A DNA stretch of 62,089 bases from Lachnospiraceae bacterium (GCA_017469945.1 JAFUFI010000017.1:1-62089); one strand, 5' to 3'. Counted from the stretch's first letter, positions 7,764 to 16,776 are shown. A program made the numbers and translations. The notes: generated from the letters alone by a model not told the origin.

Positions 7764-9106
7764 TTTGAGCTATCCTGCTGAATCTTTGAAAAAGACCTGA
7801 TCCTCACAACAAGGCTTATGATCAGGGGAATTACCATTATCGCCCAGACAATGGGCTCTGCTATGATGATTCCCCAGTATGCCAGTATCGGAGTTAAATT
7901 AATTGCTATTATAACTTTACCCACCAGTTCCAAGCCGCTGGATATTACAGGGCTGATATGGTCGCCCATTCCCTGAAGCGTATTTCGAAAGAGGGTGACC
8001 ATGGCGGCGATAATATAAAACGATGTATCAAACCTTTGATACAATACCGCATTGTGAATAATATACGGATCGTCCACAGCGGTTATGAGCCATATAAGCA
8101 CAGGACATACTGTCCAGCTCATCACCTGCACCAGAACTATCCATATTGCATTTATAATCAGAGCGGTGAAAAGCCCCTTTTTGATTCTGTCGATACGCTT
8201 TGCGCCGAAGTTTTGTCCACTGAATGTAGCCATTGTTGTTCCAAAGACGCTAAAGGGCATCATGTAGAGATTGGTAAGCTTTCTTGCTCCGGTATGAGCC
8301 ACAATGATCTCCGATCCGAGACTGTTGATGGCTGTCTGAAGAGAGAGCGTACCGAAAGCCACAAGGCTGGACATAAGTCCCATAGAAAAACCGCCCGATA
8401 AAAGCTGGCCGGATAGTTTTCTCTCCGGAACAAGGTCTGATGGTCTGAATCTGAAAACCGGATATCTTATCATCGCATATATAAAACATAAAACTGCTGA
8501 CAAAGCCTGTGAAATAACTGTAGCAAGGGCGGCTCCGGCAACTCCCCTTCCAAGTCCGGCAACAAGCAAAATGTCAAGCCCTACATTCATAACAGCCGAT
8601 ATTATTAAGAATATCAGCGGAGTATATGCATCTCCGATTGCTCTTAGAGACGAAGCCAGCACATTGTAAATACAGGAAAAAACAAGGCCGTAAATGATAA
8701 TAACAATATATGCTCTTGCTTCAGCGGCGTGACTATCCAAAACGTTCAGCCATCTGAAAATATATGGAAGGCCGAAGTAGCTTCCCGCTCCTATAATAAG
8801 CGAGATAAGGATACCGAACTCAAGCGAAAGAGCGAAGGATTTTCTAACCTTACCTTCATCCTTCATTCCAAAAAATCTCGCCGTAAGAACGGCAAATCCG
8901 TTGGCAAGTCCGAAAACAAAACCAACGATAAGATCCGAAAGCGTACTTACGCTTCCGACCGAGGCTAAGGATTCGCTTCCCAGGAAACTGCCGATAATCC
9001 TTGTATCCGCAAGATTGTAGGCAAGGTTAAAAAGGTTTCCGATAAAGACTGGAAGCGCAAATGTCAGTATGACTTTAAGTATTTTTCCTTTTGTTAAATC
9101 TTTCAT
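7760..9106 (-). CDS. MATE-family efflux transporter, last gene of the polyamine operon
   Basis: A 448-residue protein with twelve predicted helices. The opening LTKGKILKVILTFALPVFIGNLFN and the repeat-like GLANGFAVLTARFFGMKDEGKVRK and TFSGQNFGAKRIDRIKKG segments (about 85 and 295) are typical of DinF/NorM-type MATE proteins. These exchange Na+ or H+ for cationic or other organic molecules. Only three bases separate it from aguB, so it is transcribed with the polyamine biosynthesis genes. The context suggests export of a polyamine or an intermediate such as agmatine, which is an inference; MATE proteins often have broad or unrelated substrates. Confidence 0.88.
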   Translation of the reverse strand: MKDLTKGKILKVILTFALPVFIGNLFNLAYNLADTRIIGSFLGSESLASVGSVSTLSDLIVGFVFGLANGFAVLTARFFGMKDEGKVRKSFALSLEFGILISLIIGAGSYFGLPYIFRWLNVLDSHAAEARAYIVIIIYGLVFSCIYNVLASSLRAIGDAYTPLIFLIISAVMNVGLDILLVAGLGRGVAGAALATVISQALSAVLCFIYAMIRYPVFRFRPSDLVPERKLSGQLLSGGFSMGLMSSLVAFGTLSLQTAINSLGSEIIVAHTGARKLTNLYMMPFSVFGTTMATFSGQNFGAKRIDRIKKGLFTALIINAIWIVLVQVMSWTVCPVLIWLITAVDDPYIIHNAVLYQRFDTSFYIIAAMVTLFRNTLQGMGDHISPVISSGLELVGKVIIAINLTPILAYWGIIIAEPIVWAIMVIPLIISLVVRIRSFSKIQQDSSN

Positions 9107-9109
9107 CTT

Positions 9110-9985
9110 TTATTTGGTAATATCTTTGTAGCAGTCAGGTCTTCTGTCTCTGAAAAGCCCCCAATCGGCTCTGGCTTTTGATACATAATCAAGGTCAAAT
9201 TCATGCACAAGAACGGCCTCACCCTCTCTCCCAGCCGATTCCGCAATCTCTCCCAATTCATCCGTAATAAAGGATGAACCGTAGAAATTAAGGCTTGAGC
9301 TTTGGCCGGCATTTTCTTCGCAAGGCTCCACCGTTTCAAGTCCGTATCTGTTTGCCGCTATTACGGGGCAGACGTTTGCAGCGGAATGTCCCTGCATGGT
9401 TCGGCGCCAATGGGGCATACTGTCGCTCTCCAAAATAGGTTCCGAACCGATTGCCGTAGGATAGAACAAAAGCTCCGCTCCGTTAATAACAAGACTTCTT
9501 GCCGTCTCCGGGAACCACTGATCCCAGCAAATACCGACACCGATTTTGGCAAATCTTGTATCAAAAACCTTAAATCCTGTATTTCCCGGAGTAAAATAGA
9601 ATTTTTCCTGATAAAAATGGTCGTCGGGAATATGTGTTTTTCTGTAAATTCCGAGATTCTCTCCGTTTGCATCTATAACAGCTACCGAATTGTACAAAAC
9701 ATTGATGTCCTTCTCGTAAAAGCTGATTATGAGTACTACGTCAAGTTCTTTTGCCAGAGGGGAAAGCTTTTTAACCGCGGGATTTTCAGGCACCGGGGTA
9801 GCAAAACCGTAATACTCGTATCTTCTTTCCTGACAAAAATACTGTCTTTCAAAAAGCTCCGGAAGCAGGATGATCTGCGCTCCCTTTAAAGCGGCTTCCC
9901 TGATAAGGCGCTCCGCCGTACTGATATTCTCGTTAACATCCTTGCTGCAGCTAAACTGAAGCGCGCTAACCTTAACATTTCTCAT
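9110..9985 (-). CDS. aguB: N-carbamoylputrescine amidase
   Basis: A 291-residue nitrilase-superfamily enzyme that hydrolyses N-carbamoylputrescine to putrescine, CO2 and ammonia. The Glu-Lys-Cys triad is visible: Glu in LLPELFERQYFC (about residue 42), Lys in YRKTHIPDD (about 120) and Cys in GVGICWDQWFPETAR (about 155). The length and the Phe-Tyr-Gln-Glu-Lys segment match the AguB subfamily. It follows aguA by four bases and precedes the MATE gene by three, so all three are co-transcribed. The start ATG overlaps no other gene and is preceded by a GAGGTGAG-type ribosome site. Confidence 0.92.
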   Translation of the reverse strand: MRNVKVSALQFSCSKDVNENISTAERLIREAALKGAQIILLPELFERQYFCQERRYEYYGFATPVPENPAVKKLSPLAKELDVVLIISFYEKDINVLYNSVAVIDANGENLGIYRKTHIPDDHFYQEKFYFTPGNTGFKVFDTRFAKIGVGICWDQWFPETARSLVINGAELLFYPTAIGSEPILESDSMPHWRRTMQGHSAANVCPVIAANRYGLETVEPCEENAGQSSSLNFYGSSFITDELGEIAESAGREGEAVLVHEFDLDYVSKARADWGLFRDRRPDCYKDITK

Positions 9986-9989
9986 TTTC

Positions 9990-11120
9990 TCACCTCTTGC
10001 CTGCGGGAATCTGCTGAGTAATACAGTGTATATTTCCGCCGCCTAAAATAATATCTCTTGCAGAAATAGGGATTACAGTCCTATCGGGGCAAAGCTTTTC
10101 CATAATCCGGACCGCCCGCTTGTCGCTTTCTGTGTTATCTCCTCCAAACTGAGGAAGAAGTACTGCCTTATTGGTAAAGTAAAAATTCACATAGCTCGCC
10201 GCAAGGCGCTCCCCAACCTCGCGCACATCCTCTCCCTCTTCGAAAATATAGCCCTCAAGGTCTTCCTTTCCGACGCAGACTAGGCTGTCCGGTACCGGAA
10301 GCTTATGAACCTTTATCCCATTCTCTTCAAGTACCCTCAAGCAGCTTTCGGACATTTCATACTGAGGATCGTTTTTATCATCGGTCCAGGCAAGTACAAC
10401 CTCGTCTTTAGCTATAAACGCACATACATTATCCACATGCTCATTTGTCTCGTCGTTGTAGATGCCTCTCGGTAGCCAGATAACCCTTTCCGCTCCAAGG
10501 CAATTCTTTAGTCTTTCTTCTATCTCATCTTTAGACATCTGAGGATTTCTGCCCTTCGAAAGAAGGCAGCTTTCGGTAACAAGCACTGTTCCGGCGCCGT
10601 CTGTGTGGATAGAACCACCTTCCAGAACAAAGTCATGTTCGTCGTAGTAATCGTACCCTTCCATCTCACAAAACTTCACAGCAAGAGCATCATCTCGCTC
10701 CCAAGATGCGTAAAGGCCGTCAAAATCTCCGCCCCAGGCGTTAAATTTCCAGTTGATACCGCGTACACTTCCGCTTGCATCTCTGACAAAGGTCGGCGCG
10801 GTATCTCTCGCCCAGGCATCATCAGTATCTATATTGACGAGCTTGATATTTTTCCTGTTTTCTATAGCTGCGATTTCGCAGGGAGGCTCATCAAGCAGCA
10901 TCTTCCTTGCCGCTTCTTCGGATGCATCGCTTACTATAACGTATATTCTCTCAGAAGATGATATATGCGCGATGATCTTTGAGAAAACCTTTCTTGCAGC
11001 TTTTGCTTCGTAAGGCCATGAACCGGGTCTTTCGGGGAATATCATGATCGTGGCCTCATGCGTATCAAACTCTGCCGGCATGTAAAAGCCGTCATCTTTC
11101 GGGAAGGATCTGTATATCAT
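9990..11120 (-). CDS. aguA: Agmatine deiminase
   Basis: A 376-residue guanidino-modifying enzyme of the peptidyl-arginine-deiminase fold. It converts agmatine to N-carbamoylputrescine plus ammonia. Family motifs are clear: FPERPGSWPY near the start, DDAWARDTAPTFV (substrate-binding Asp residues, about 100), NWKFNAWGG (about 125), DETNEHVDN with the catalytic His (about 225), and the C-terminal GGGNIHCITQQIPAGKR with the nucleophilic Cys (about 365). Its ATG overlaps the stop of nspC by four bases. With aguB immediately after it, this shows that putrescine is made from arginine and not from ornithine. Confidence 0.95.
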   Translation of the reverse strand: MIYRSFPKDDGFYMPAEFDTHEATIMIFPERPGSWPYEAKAARKVFSKIIAHISSSERIYVIVSDASEEAARKMLLDEPPCEIAAIENRKNIKLVNIDTDDAWARDTAPTFVRDASGSVRGINWKFNAWGGDFDGLYASWERDDALAVKFCEMEGYDYYDEHDFVLEGGSIHTDGAGTVLVTESCLLSKGRNPQMSKDEIEERLKNCLGAERVIWLPRGIYNDETNEHVDNVCAFIAKDEVVLAWTDDKNDPQYEMSESCLRVLEENGIKVHKLPVPDSLVCVGKEDLEGYIFEEGEDVREVGERLAASYVNFYFTNKAVLLPQFGGDNTESDKRAVRIMEKLCPDRTVIPISARDIILGGGNIHCITQQIPAGKR

Positions 11121-12268
11121 GAAAGCCTCTCCTTAAAATCTTTATATCCAAAGCTCTTTATCACCTTGACCTCACCGCTTGATGTAAGCAGGTCTATATC
11201 AGGCAGCGACATTCCGTTAAAGGTGTTATTTTTAACCATGGAGTATATAGCCATGTCCTCGAATACCAGCCTGTCGCCGATTCTTATCTCTTCGTCAAAA
11301 GAATAATCTCCGATTATATCCCCCGCAAGACAGGTCATGGAAGAAAGCCTGTAATCGTACTTTTTCTCTCCCCATTTTCCGGAAGCAAAAAGCGGAGGCC
11401 TGTAAGGCATCTCCAATACATCAGGCATATGGCAGGCCGCGGAAGCGTCTAAAATAAGGGTTTTGAAGCCGTTTTCGACTATATCCATAACGGTTGTTAC
11501 TAAATATCCGGCGTTCAGCGCTACCGCCTCTCCGGGTTCCAAATAGACCTCAACATCGTACTTTGCCTTAAACTCTTTTATAAGTTTTACAAGAAGCTCT
11601 CTGTCGTAATCGTCCCTTGTGATGTGATGGCCGCCGCCGAAGTTTACCCATTTAAGTCCAGACAGATACTTTCCGAACTTTTCTTCAAAAGCCTTTAAAG
11701 TAATCTCCAGCGCGTCACTTCCCTGTTCGCAAAGAGTATGAAAATGAAAACCGTCTATAAAGTCCAAGGCAGTACCATCTATGTCGCAGGCTCTGACTCC
11801 GAGTCTTGAACCCTCGGCGCAAGGATCGTATATAGCGCTTTCCTGGGTTGATATTTCGGGATTGACTCTTAATCCCACACTGACCTTTCTGCCCTCTCCC
11901 GCTTCCTTACGAAATCTGTCCGCATGTCTTTTAAGCTGATTTATAGAATTAAAGACGATATGATCCGATATCTTTGAAAGCTCAGAAATATCTTCATCTT
12001 TAAAGGCGGGTGCAAATACATGCACCTCGCCCTTAAATTCTTCTTTGCCAAGCCTTGCTTCAAAGAGCCCGCTGGCCGTTGTTCCGTCTAAGTACTTCTC
12101 TATAAGCGGGTAAACGCTGTACATGGAGAAAGCTTTTTGCGCAAGAAGTATCTTGCATCCCGCCTTTTCTTTAACATCTTTCAAAATCTCAAGATTCTTT
12201 ATAAGGCGAGCCTCGTCTGTCACATAGGCCGGAGTTTTTATTTTATTAAAAACAGAATAATTAACCAT
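11117..12268 (-). CDS. nspC: Carboxynorspermidine / carboxyspermidine decarboxylase
   Basis: A 383-residue PLP enzyme of the alanine-racemase-fold decarboxylase family. It removes CO2 from carboxyspermidine or carboxynorspermidine to give spermidine or norspermidine. Visible motifs are the PLP lysine in ILLAQKAFSMY (about 43), SGLFEARLGKEE (about 68), GFHFHTLCEQ (about 170), NFGGGHHITRDDY (about 205), EPGEAVALNAGYLV (about 243) and CLAGDIIGDYSF (about 305). It follows the carboxyspermidine dehydrogenase by ten bases and overlaps aguA by four. Because putrescine is the diamine made here, spermidine is the likelier product. Confidence 0.92.
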   Translation of the reverse strand: MVNYSVFNKIKTPAYVTDEARLIKNLEILKDVKEKAGCKILLAQKAFSMYSVYPLIEKYLDGTTASGLFEARLGKEEFKGEVHVFAPAFKDEDISELSKISDHIVFNSINQLKRHADRFRKEAGEGRKVSVGLRVNPEISTQESAIYDPCAEGSRLGVRACDIDGTALDFIDGFHFHTLCEQGSDALEITLKAFEEKFGKYLSGLKWVNFGGGHHITRDDYDRELLVKLIKEFKAKYDVEVYLEPGEAVALNAGYLVTTVMDIVENGFKTLILDASAACHMPDVLEMPYRPPLFASGKWGEKKYDYRLSSMTCLAGDIIGDYSFDEEIRIGDRLVFEDMAIYSMVKNNTFNGMSLPDIDLLTSSGEVKVIKSFGYKDFKERLS

Positions 12269-12278
12269 AAAAATACCG

Positions 12279-13532
12279 TTAGTCGACTAATGTAGGATTC
12301 TCGTCAACAACCCAGGGAAGACCGTATTTATTAAGTGCCTCCATAAAAGGATCGGGATCGAATTCTTCTACGTTGAATACACCGGGCTTGTTCCAGATTC
12401 CTCCGGCTACCATAGCGGTACCGATCATCGCAGGAACACCTGTAGTATAGCTGATTGCCTGCGCGCCGGTCTCCTTGTAACATTCCTGATGGTCGCAGAT
12501 ATTGTAAATGTATATGCTCTTCTCCTTGCCATCCTTTTTACCGGTAAAGATACAGCCGATATTGGTCTTTCCGACAGTTCTGGGGCCGAGAGATGCGGGA
12601 TCGGGTAAAAGAGCCTTTAAAAACTTGATGGGAACGATCTCTCTGCCTTCAAACATAACAGGATCTGTTCTGAGCATACCAACGTTCTCAAGGCACTTCA
12701 TATGAGTAAGATAGCTCTGACCGAAAGTCATAAAGAAACGTATTCTCTTTATACCGGGTATATTCTTGGCAAGAGATTCGATTTCCTCATGATGAAGAAG
12801 GTACATATCCTTGTCACCCACTCCGTCAAAATTAAATACTCTCTTGATCTCCATAGGCTTTGTCTCAACCCAGTGGCCGTCCTCCCAGTATGAGCCGTTG
12901 GCAGATACTTCGCGAAGGTTGATCTCAGGATTAAAGTTGGTGGCAAAGGGATATCCGTGGTCACCGCCGTTGCAGTCAAGGATATCGATGTAGCCTATCT
13001 CGTCAAAATAATGCTTTAAAGCGTATGCCGAAAATACCTGGGTTACGCCGGGATCGAAGCCTGTTCCGAGAAGTGCGGTAAGACCTGCAGCCTTAAACTT
13101 CTCGTCGTAAGCCCATTGCCAGCTGTAGTCGAAGTATGCGGTAAAGCCTTTTTCCTTGCATCTTGCTTCATAAATAGCGCGCCACTCGGGGTCTTCGGTA
13201 TCCTCCGCCTCGTAGTTAGCGGTATCGATATAGTTTGCTCCCGCTTCAAGGCAGGCATCCATAATAGTAAGATCCTGGTAGGGAAGAGCTACATTTAAAA
13301 CTGTATGAGGCTGAAACTCTTTCATAAGCTTCACAAGGGATTCCTTTGAATCCGCATCAACAGTAGCAGTTGTTATTTTTGCATTTGTCTTGTCTCTAAG
13401 CTTTGCAGCAAGCGCATCGCACTTGGAGACTGTTCTGCTTGCAAGTAAGATTTCGGTAAAAACAGGGTTCTCGCAACATTTGTAAATTGCAACGGTGGCA
13501 ACACCGCCGCATCCGATTATCATTAATTTCAT
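12279..13532 (-). CDS. Carboxy(nor)spermidine dehydrogenase (saccharopine dehydrogenase family)
   Basis: A 417-residue soluble oxidoreductase. The N-terminus MKLMIIGCGGVATVAIYKC is a Rossmann dinucleotide site. VLNVALPYQDLTIMDACLEAGANYIDTANYE (given here only as a region, about 80-112) and LLGTGFDPGVTQVFSAY (about 155) mark the Lys1-like saccharopine dehydrogenase branch. With nspC downstream it is expected to join putrescine to aspartate semialdehyde and reduce the imine with NADPH, giving carboxyspermidine. It begins one base after the stop of speE. Aspartate semialdehyde would come from the aspartate pathway, part of which (aspartate kinase, homoserine dehydrogenase) is elsewhere in this window. 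Confidence 0.9.
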   Translation of the reverse strand: MKLMIIGCGGVATVAIYKCCENPVFTEILLASRTVSKCDALAAKLRDKTNAKITTATVDADSKESLVKLMKEFQPHTVLNVALPYQDLTIMDACLEAGANYIDTANYEAEDTEDPEWRAIYEARCKEKGFTAYFDYSWQWAYDEKFKAAGLTALLGTGFDPGVTQVFSAYALKHYFDEIGYIDILDCNGGDHGYPFATNFNPEINLREVSANGSYWEDGHWVETKPMEIKRVFNFDGVGDKDMYLLHHEEIESLAKNIPGIKRIRFFMTFGQSYLTHMKCLENVGMLRTDPVMFEGREIVPIKFLKALLPDPASLGPRTVGKTNIGCIFTGKKDGKEKSIYIYNICDHQECYKETGAQAISYTTGVPAMIGTAMVAGGIWNKPGVFNVEEFDPDPFMEALNKYGLPWVVDENPTLVD

Positions 13533-13533
13533 T

Positions 13534-14403
13534 TTATCTCTCCTTATATCTTCCTTCTTCTTCCTCTAATAAATCTTCTACATACTTCGGCAACATAAAA
13601 GCTCCTCTGTGAAGGTTGGTGGTGTAATACCAGGTTTCGATCTTTCGGTCGTTCCATCTCTTTTCGTCAAAATCCTTTAAAGGATGGTACTTCTTGCTGG
13701 CAAAGCCGAAAAGCCAGTATCCCGATGAGCAGGTGGGGATATGGGCCTGATACACGCGGCTTATGGGAAAGCTTTTGAAGGCTTTTCTGTGCATTGCTCT
13801 GCAGGCTTCCTCGTCTTCATCGAAGAAAGGACTTCCGTGCTGATAAACCATTATTCCGTCCTCTTTAAGAGCCTTAAAGCATGAGCCGTAAAATTCCTTT
13901 GTAAAAAGGCCGGCGGTATGTCCGAGGGGATCGGTTGAATCATTTATAATAAGATCATATTCATCCGACTTTCCTCTTAAAAATCTTAGTCCGTCACGGT
14001 TATGAAGCCTTACTCTCGGATCGTCCAGTCCGCAGGCATTTTCAGGGAAATACTCCTTGCAGACGCTTACAAACATCTCGTCGGATTCAACCACATCGAT
14101 CTCTTCTATCTCGTCGTAGTAGCCAAGTTCCTTGGCAACTCCGCCGTCTCCTCCACCGATAACAAGAACCTTTTTTACACTTGGATGAACCGCCATAGGT
14201 ACATGCACGATCATCTCATCATAAATGAACTCATCTTTTTCAGCGAAAATCATATTTCCGTCGGATGTGATAAACCTTCCGTACTCCGCGGACTCAAACA
14301 CATCCAGCCTTTGAAAATCGCTGGTTCCCGAAAACAACTGTTTCTCGACTCTGACAGACATTTTAACATTGTCCGTATGCTTCTCGGAAAACCAAAATTC
14401 CAT
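13534..14403 (-). CDS. speE: Spermidine-synthase-family aminopropyltransferase
   Basis: A 289-residue aminopropyltransferase. GGGDGGVAKELGYY (about 85) is the decarboxylated-SAM binding loop, VVESDEMF (about 103) has the ribose-binding Glu, and INDSTDPLG (about 155) has the catalytic Asp. The usual Tyr-His-Glu-Met of the family is Tyr-Asp-Glu-Met here (about 63), next to the aminopropyl/diamine site. It sits between speA and the carboxyspermidine dehydrogenase with 18- and 1-base gaps. No S-adenosylmethionine decarboxylase (speD) is in the operon, so its aminopropyl donor is unexplained here. Spermidine would already be supplied by the carboxyspermidine route. Confidence 0.88.
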   Translation of the reverse strand: MEFWFSEKHTDNVKMSVRVEKQLFSGTSDFQRLDVFESAEYGRFITSDGNMIFAEKDEFIYDEMIVHVPMAVHPSVKKVLVIGGGDGGVAKELGYYDEIEEIDVVESDEMFVSVCKEYFPENACGLDDPRVRLHNRDGLRFLRGKSDEYDLIINDSTDPLGHTAGLFTKEFYGSCFKALKEDGIMVYQHGSPFFDEDEEACRAMHRKAFKSFPISRVYQAHIPTCSSGYWLFGFASKKYHPLKDFDEKRWNDRKIETWYYTTNLHRGAFMLPKYVEDLLEEEEGRYKER

Positions 14404-14421
14404 TTCTAAATCCTCCGGCCT

Positions 14422-15870
14422 TTACTTTAATACATTCAGCTTTTCAAGACTTCCGTCTTCGGGGCCCTGCATAGAGCAGCCCTTTTCTTTGGCATACAGA
14501 ATATAATCTATAATTTCCTTTGTAACCATCTCGCCGGGGGAAAGGATAGGTATTCCCGGAGGATAGCACATAACAAACTCTCCGCATATTCTTCCCGCCG
14601 TCTCCCCGATAGGGATAAGCTCCTTTTCGGCATAAAAAGCCTTTTGAGGAGTAGCAGCAACGATGGGTGTTATATATTCGGCGTTATGAAGCATTGAAGA
14701 AGGCTTTGAGTAAAGCCTCTTGATATCCTCCAAAGCTCCAACGAGTCTCTCGATATCCTGGATCCTGTCTCCTATGGAAATATAAGCAAGGATATTTCCG
14801 ATATCTCCAAACTCTATCTGAATATCATACTCGTCTCGTAAAAGGTCATATACCTCGATTCCGGTAAGTCCGATATCTCTTGTATAAACAGAAAGCTTTG
14901 TAACGTCGTAGTCGTAAATACTTCCGCCGTTTACCAGTTCCTTGCCGTATGCGTAATAACCGCCGATAGAATTGATCTCGCTTCTGGCGTACTCGGCCAT
15001 CTCCTTAACCTTTTCGAAGGATTCTCTTCCCCTCAGAGCAAGGTTTCTTCTAGAAATATCAAGGCTTGATAAAAGAAGGTAGCTGGCGCTGGTTGTCTGA
15101 GTAAGGTTGATAACCTGTTCGACATAGCGCGTATTTACATCAGGCCCAAGCAAAAGAAGGGAACTCTGGGTAAGGCTTCCTCCGGACTTATGCATGCTGA
15201 CTGCAGCCATATCCGCTCCCGCTTCCATAGCGGAAATCGGAAGATTGTCATTAAAGTAAAGATGAGTTCCGTGAGCCTCATCCACAAGAACCATCATTCC
15301 GTGTTCATGAGCTATCTTAACGATAGACTTAAGGTCGGAACAGATTCCGTAATAAGTCGGATTGTTGACAAGGATTGCTTTTGCCTCAGGGTGCGCCAGC
15401 ACAGCCTCCTCAACAAGGGAAATCTCCATTCCAAGCGCAATACCTATATGATTGTCCACCTCTGGATTCACATATACAGGTTCAGCTCCGCAAAGTACCA
15501 GAGCATTGATAACGCTTCTGTGAACATTTCTCGGTAAAATAATCTTATCTCCCGCTTTGCAGGCGGTAAGCACCATACTCTGTACGGCCGATGTAGTTCC
15601 TCCCACCATAAAATAAGCATGCGCAGCGCCGAAGGCCTCGGCGGCAAGATTTTCCGCATCGTAGATAACCGACACGGGATGGCACAGATTATCAAGGGGC
15701 TTCATAGAGTTTACGTCAAGACCGACGCATTTTTCTCCAAGGAGCTCAACCAGCTCCGGATTACCTCTTCCGCGCTTATGACCGGGCACATCAAAAGGCA
15801 CTACTCTCTGCTTTCTGAAACGCTCCAAAGCCTCGTAAACCGGTGCGGATTTCTGTTTCTCAAGGTCCAT
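14422..15870 (-). CDS. speA: Arginine decarboxylase (fold-I Orn/Lys/Arg decarboxylase family)
   Basis: A 482-residue PLP enzyme of the short YaaO/SpeA type. It begins with a substrate-channel region (FDVPGHKRGRGNPELVELLG, about 27), has the PLP-stacking and Asp motif LVDEAHGTHLYF (about 195) and the Schiff-base Lys in SMHKSGGSLTQSS (about 225). It converts arginine to agmatine. Arginine rather than lysine or ornithine is inferred from aguA and aguB downstream. I use the ATG at 15870 because a GGAAAG ribosome site lies 6-8 bases before it; the longer reading would begin at a TTG with no such site. It is the first gene of the seven-gene polyamine operon. Confidence 0.92.
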   Translation of the reverse strand: MDLEKQKSAPVYEALERFRKQRVVPFDVPGHKRGRGNPELVELLGEKCVGLDVNSMKPLDNLCHPVSVIYDAENLAAEAFGAAHAYFMVGGTTSAVQSMVLTACKAGDKIILPRNVHRSVINALVLCGAEPVYVNPEVDNHIGIALGMEISLVEEAVLAHPEAKAILVNNPTYYGICSDLKSIVKIAHEHGMMVLVDEAHGTHLYFNDNLPISAMEAGADMAAVSMHKSGGSLTQSSLLLLGPDVNTRYVEQVINLTQTTSASYLLLSSLDISRRNLALRGRESFEKVKEMAEYARSEINSIGGYYAYGKELVNGGSIYDYDVTKLSVYTRDIGLTGIEVYDLLRDEYDIQIEFGDIGNILAYISIGDRIQDIERLVGALEDIKRLYSKPSSMLHNAEYITPIVAATPQKAFYAEKELIPIGETAGRICGEFVMCYPPGIPILSPGEMVTKEIIDYILYAKEKGCSMQGPEDGSLEKLNVLK

Positions 15871-15908
15871 AGTTTTCTTTCCTTCTTGCAAAAATACATA
15901 GTATTTTA

Positions 15909-15930
15909 ATTATACCAAATCTTTGCGCGG
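15909..15930 (-). promoter_or_regulatory. Promoter of the polyamine operon (extended -10)
   Basis: On the minus strand TGGTATAAT gives an extended -10 (TATAAT at 15914-15909) about 40 bases before speA. A weak -35-like hexamer, TACAAT, lies 16 bases further upstream; a better TTGACG is 23 bases away, which is too far. No riboswitch-like fold is evident in the short leader. Confidence 0.55.
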
Positions 15931-15991
15931 ATTGTAGCGTCAAAGTCTATAAAAATGAAAATTTTCTGCATAAAGCTATATACAAAATTAC

Positions 15992-16020
15992 TTGCGAAAA
16001 CTTTATAAAAATTTTATAAT
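15992..16020 (+). promoter_or_regulatory. Strong promoter placed directly before the Lgt-like start codon
   Basis: TTGCGA (15992-15997) and a perfect TATAAT (16015-16020) are 17 bases apart. The ATG of the Lgt-like gene begins only six bases after the -10, where transcription should start. No Shine-Dalgarno sequence is present. This predicts a leaderless mRNA. Confidence 0.65.
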
Positions 16021-16026
16021 TTCCAT

Positions 16027-16776
16027 ATGAAGGCAAATATATTAAATAATTATATAAACAGCCTGCACTTTCCCTTTTATTCGACAATCGTTATAAGCTC
16101 GATCCTGCTTGGTGTAATCATTGCATGCATCATCATGTACCGAGAGGGTCTGAAACGTACTTCCATCATCTACACAGCTTTTCTTACCTTTGTATGTATC
16201 ATGGTTTGCGGCCTTTCTCTTCAGATTTGGCTGACAGGAGATCCGAGAAGGCTCGCCTTTACCGGTGCCGGTGGGGCTTTGGGACTGCTTATCGGAGCCT
16301 TCTCCTCCATCTTTATCCATAGGGATCATGAAAAAGAGATGATGGCTTCATGGGTTGTCACGGCGCCCTTGATGTACGGACTTGCCAAAACAGCCTGTCA
16401 TATAAGCGGGTGTTGTGTGGGTATACCCTACCACGGAAAATGGGCAGTAGTTTATGAAAGCGACCATATCAGCAGATTTCCGGTTCAGCTCTCGGAATCC
16501 CTTTTATTTACTTTGATCTTTCTTATAGGGCTCTTTATGCTGCTTATTTCCGGAAAGCCTCTGCTTACTTCAAGAGTGGTGATCGTAATATCCGTCATTG
16601 CGAAGTTTTCTATGGATTATTTAAGAGACGGTCACTATTTGGCCAAAAGCCCGCTCTCTCAAAACCAGATACTTGCTCTTATCTGCGGGGTTATTGCCCT
16701 TGGGCTTGTAGAGATTATGAATAATATATTGGGGAAAAAACAAGTAAAGGGAGAATCAAAGATTTATCATGGATAA
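16027..16776 (+). CDS. Lgt-like (prolipoprotein diacylglyceryl transferase family) membrane protein
   Basis: A 249-residue protein with about seven hydrophobic helices. The central CHISGCCVGIPYHGKWAVVY followed by RFPVQLSESLLF (about 135-165) matches the conserved GCCyG...W...RhPtQLyE region of prolipoprotein diacylglyceryl transferases, and LRDGHYL near residue 200 matches the late RxGE/RDG loop. The HGG-type motif of the first half is not convincing, so this is a divergent family member and may not be the main Lgt. Housekeeping Lgt normally moves diacylglycerol onto lipobox cysteines. The gene is probably leaderless, and its end overlaps the next gene by eight bases. Confidence 0.75.
   Translation: MKANILNNYINSLHFPFYSTIVISSILLGVIIACIIMYREGLKRTSIIYTAFLTFVCIMVCGLSLQIWLTGDPRRLAFTGAGGALGLLIGAFSSIFIHRDHEKEMMASWVVTAPLMYGLAKTACHISGCCVGIPYHGKWAVVYESDHISRFPVQLSESLLFTLIFLIGLFMLLISGKPLLTSRVVIVISVIAKFSMDYLRDGHYLAKSPLSQNQILALICGVIALGLVEIMNNILGKKQVKGESKIYHG

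Noticed and set aside
9302..9889. 195-residue open frame antisense to aguB
   Set aside because: It is fully covered by a gene with an intact Glu-Lys-Cys triad and has no family resemblance.
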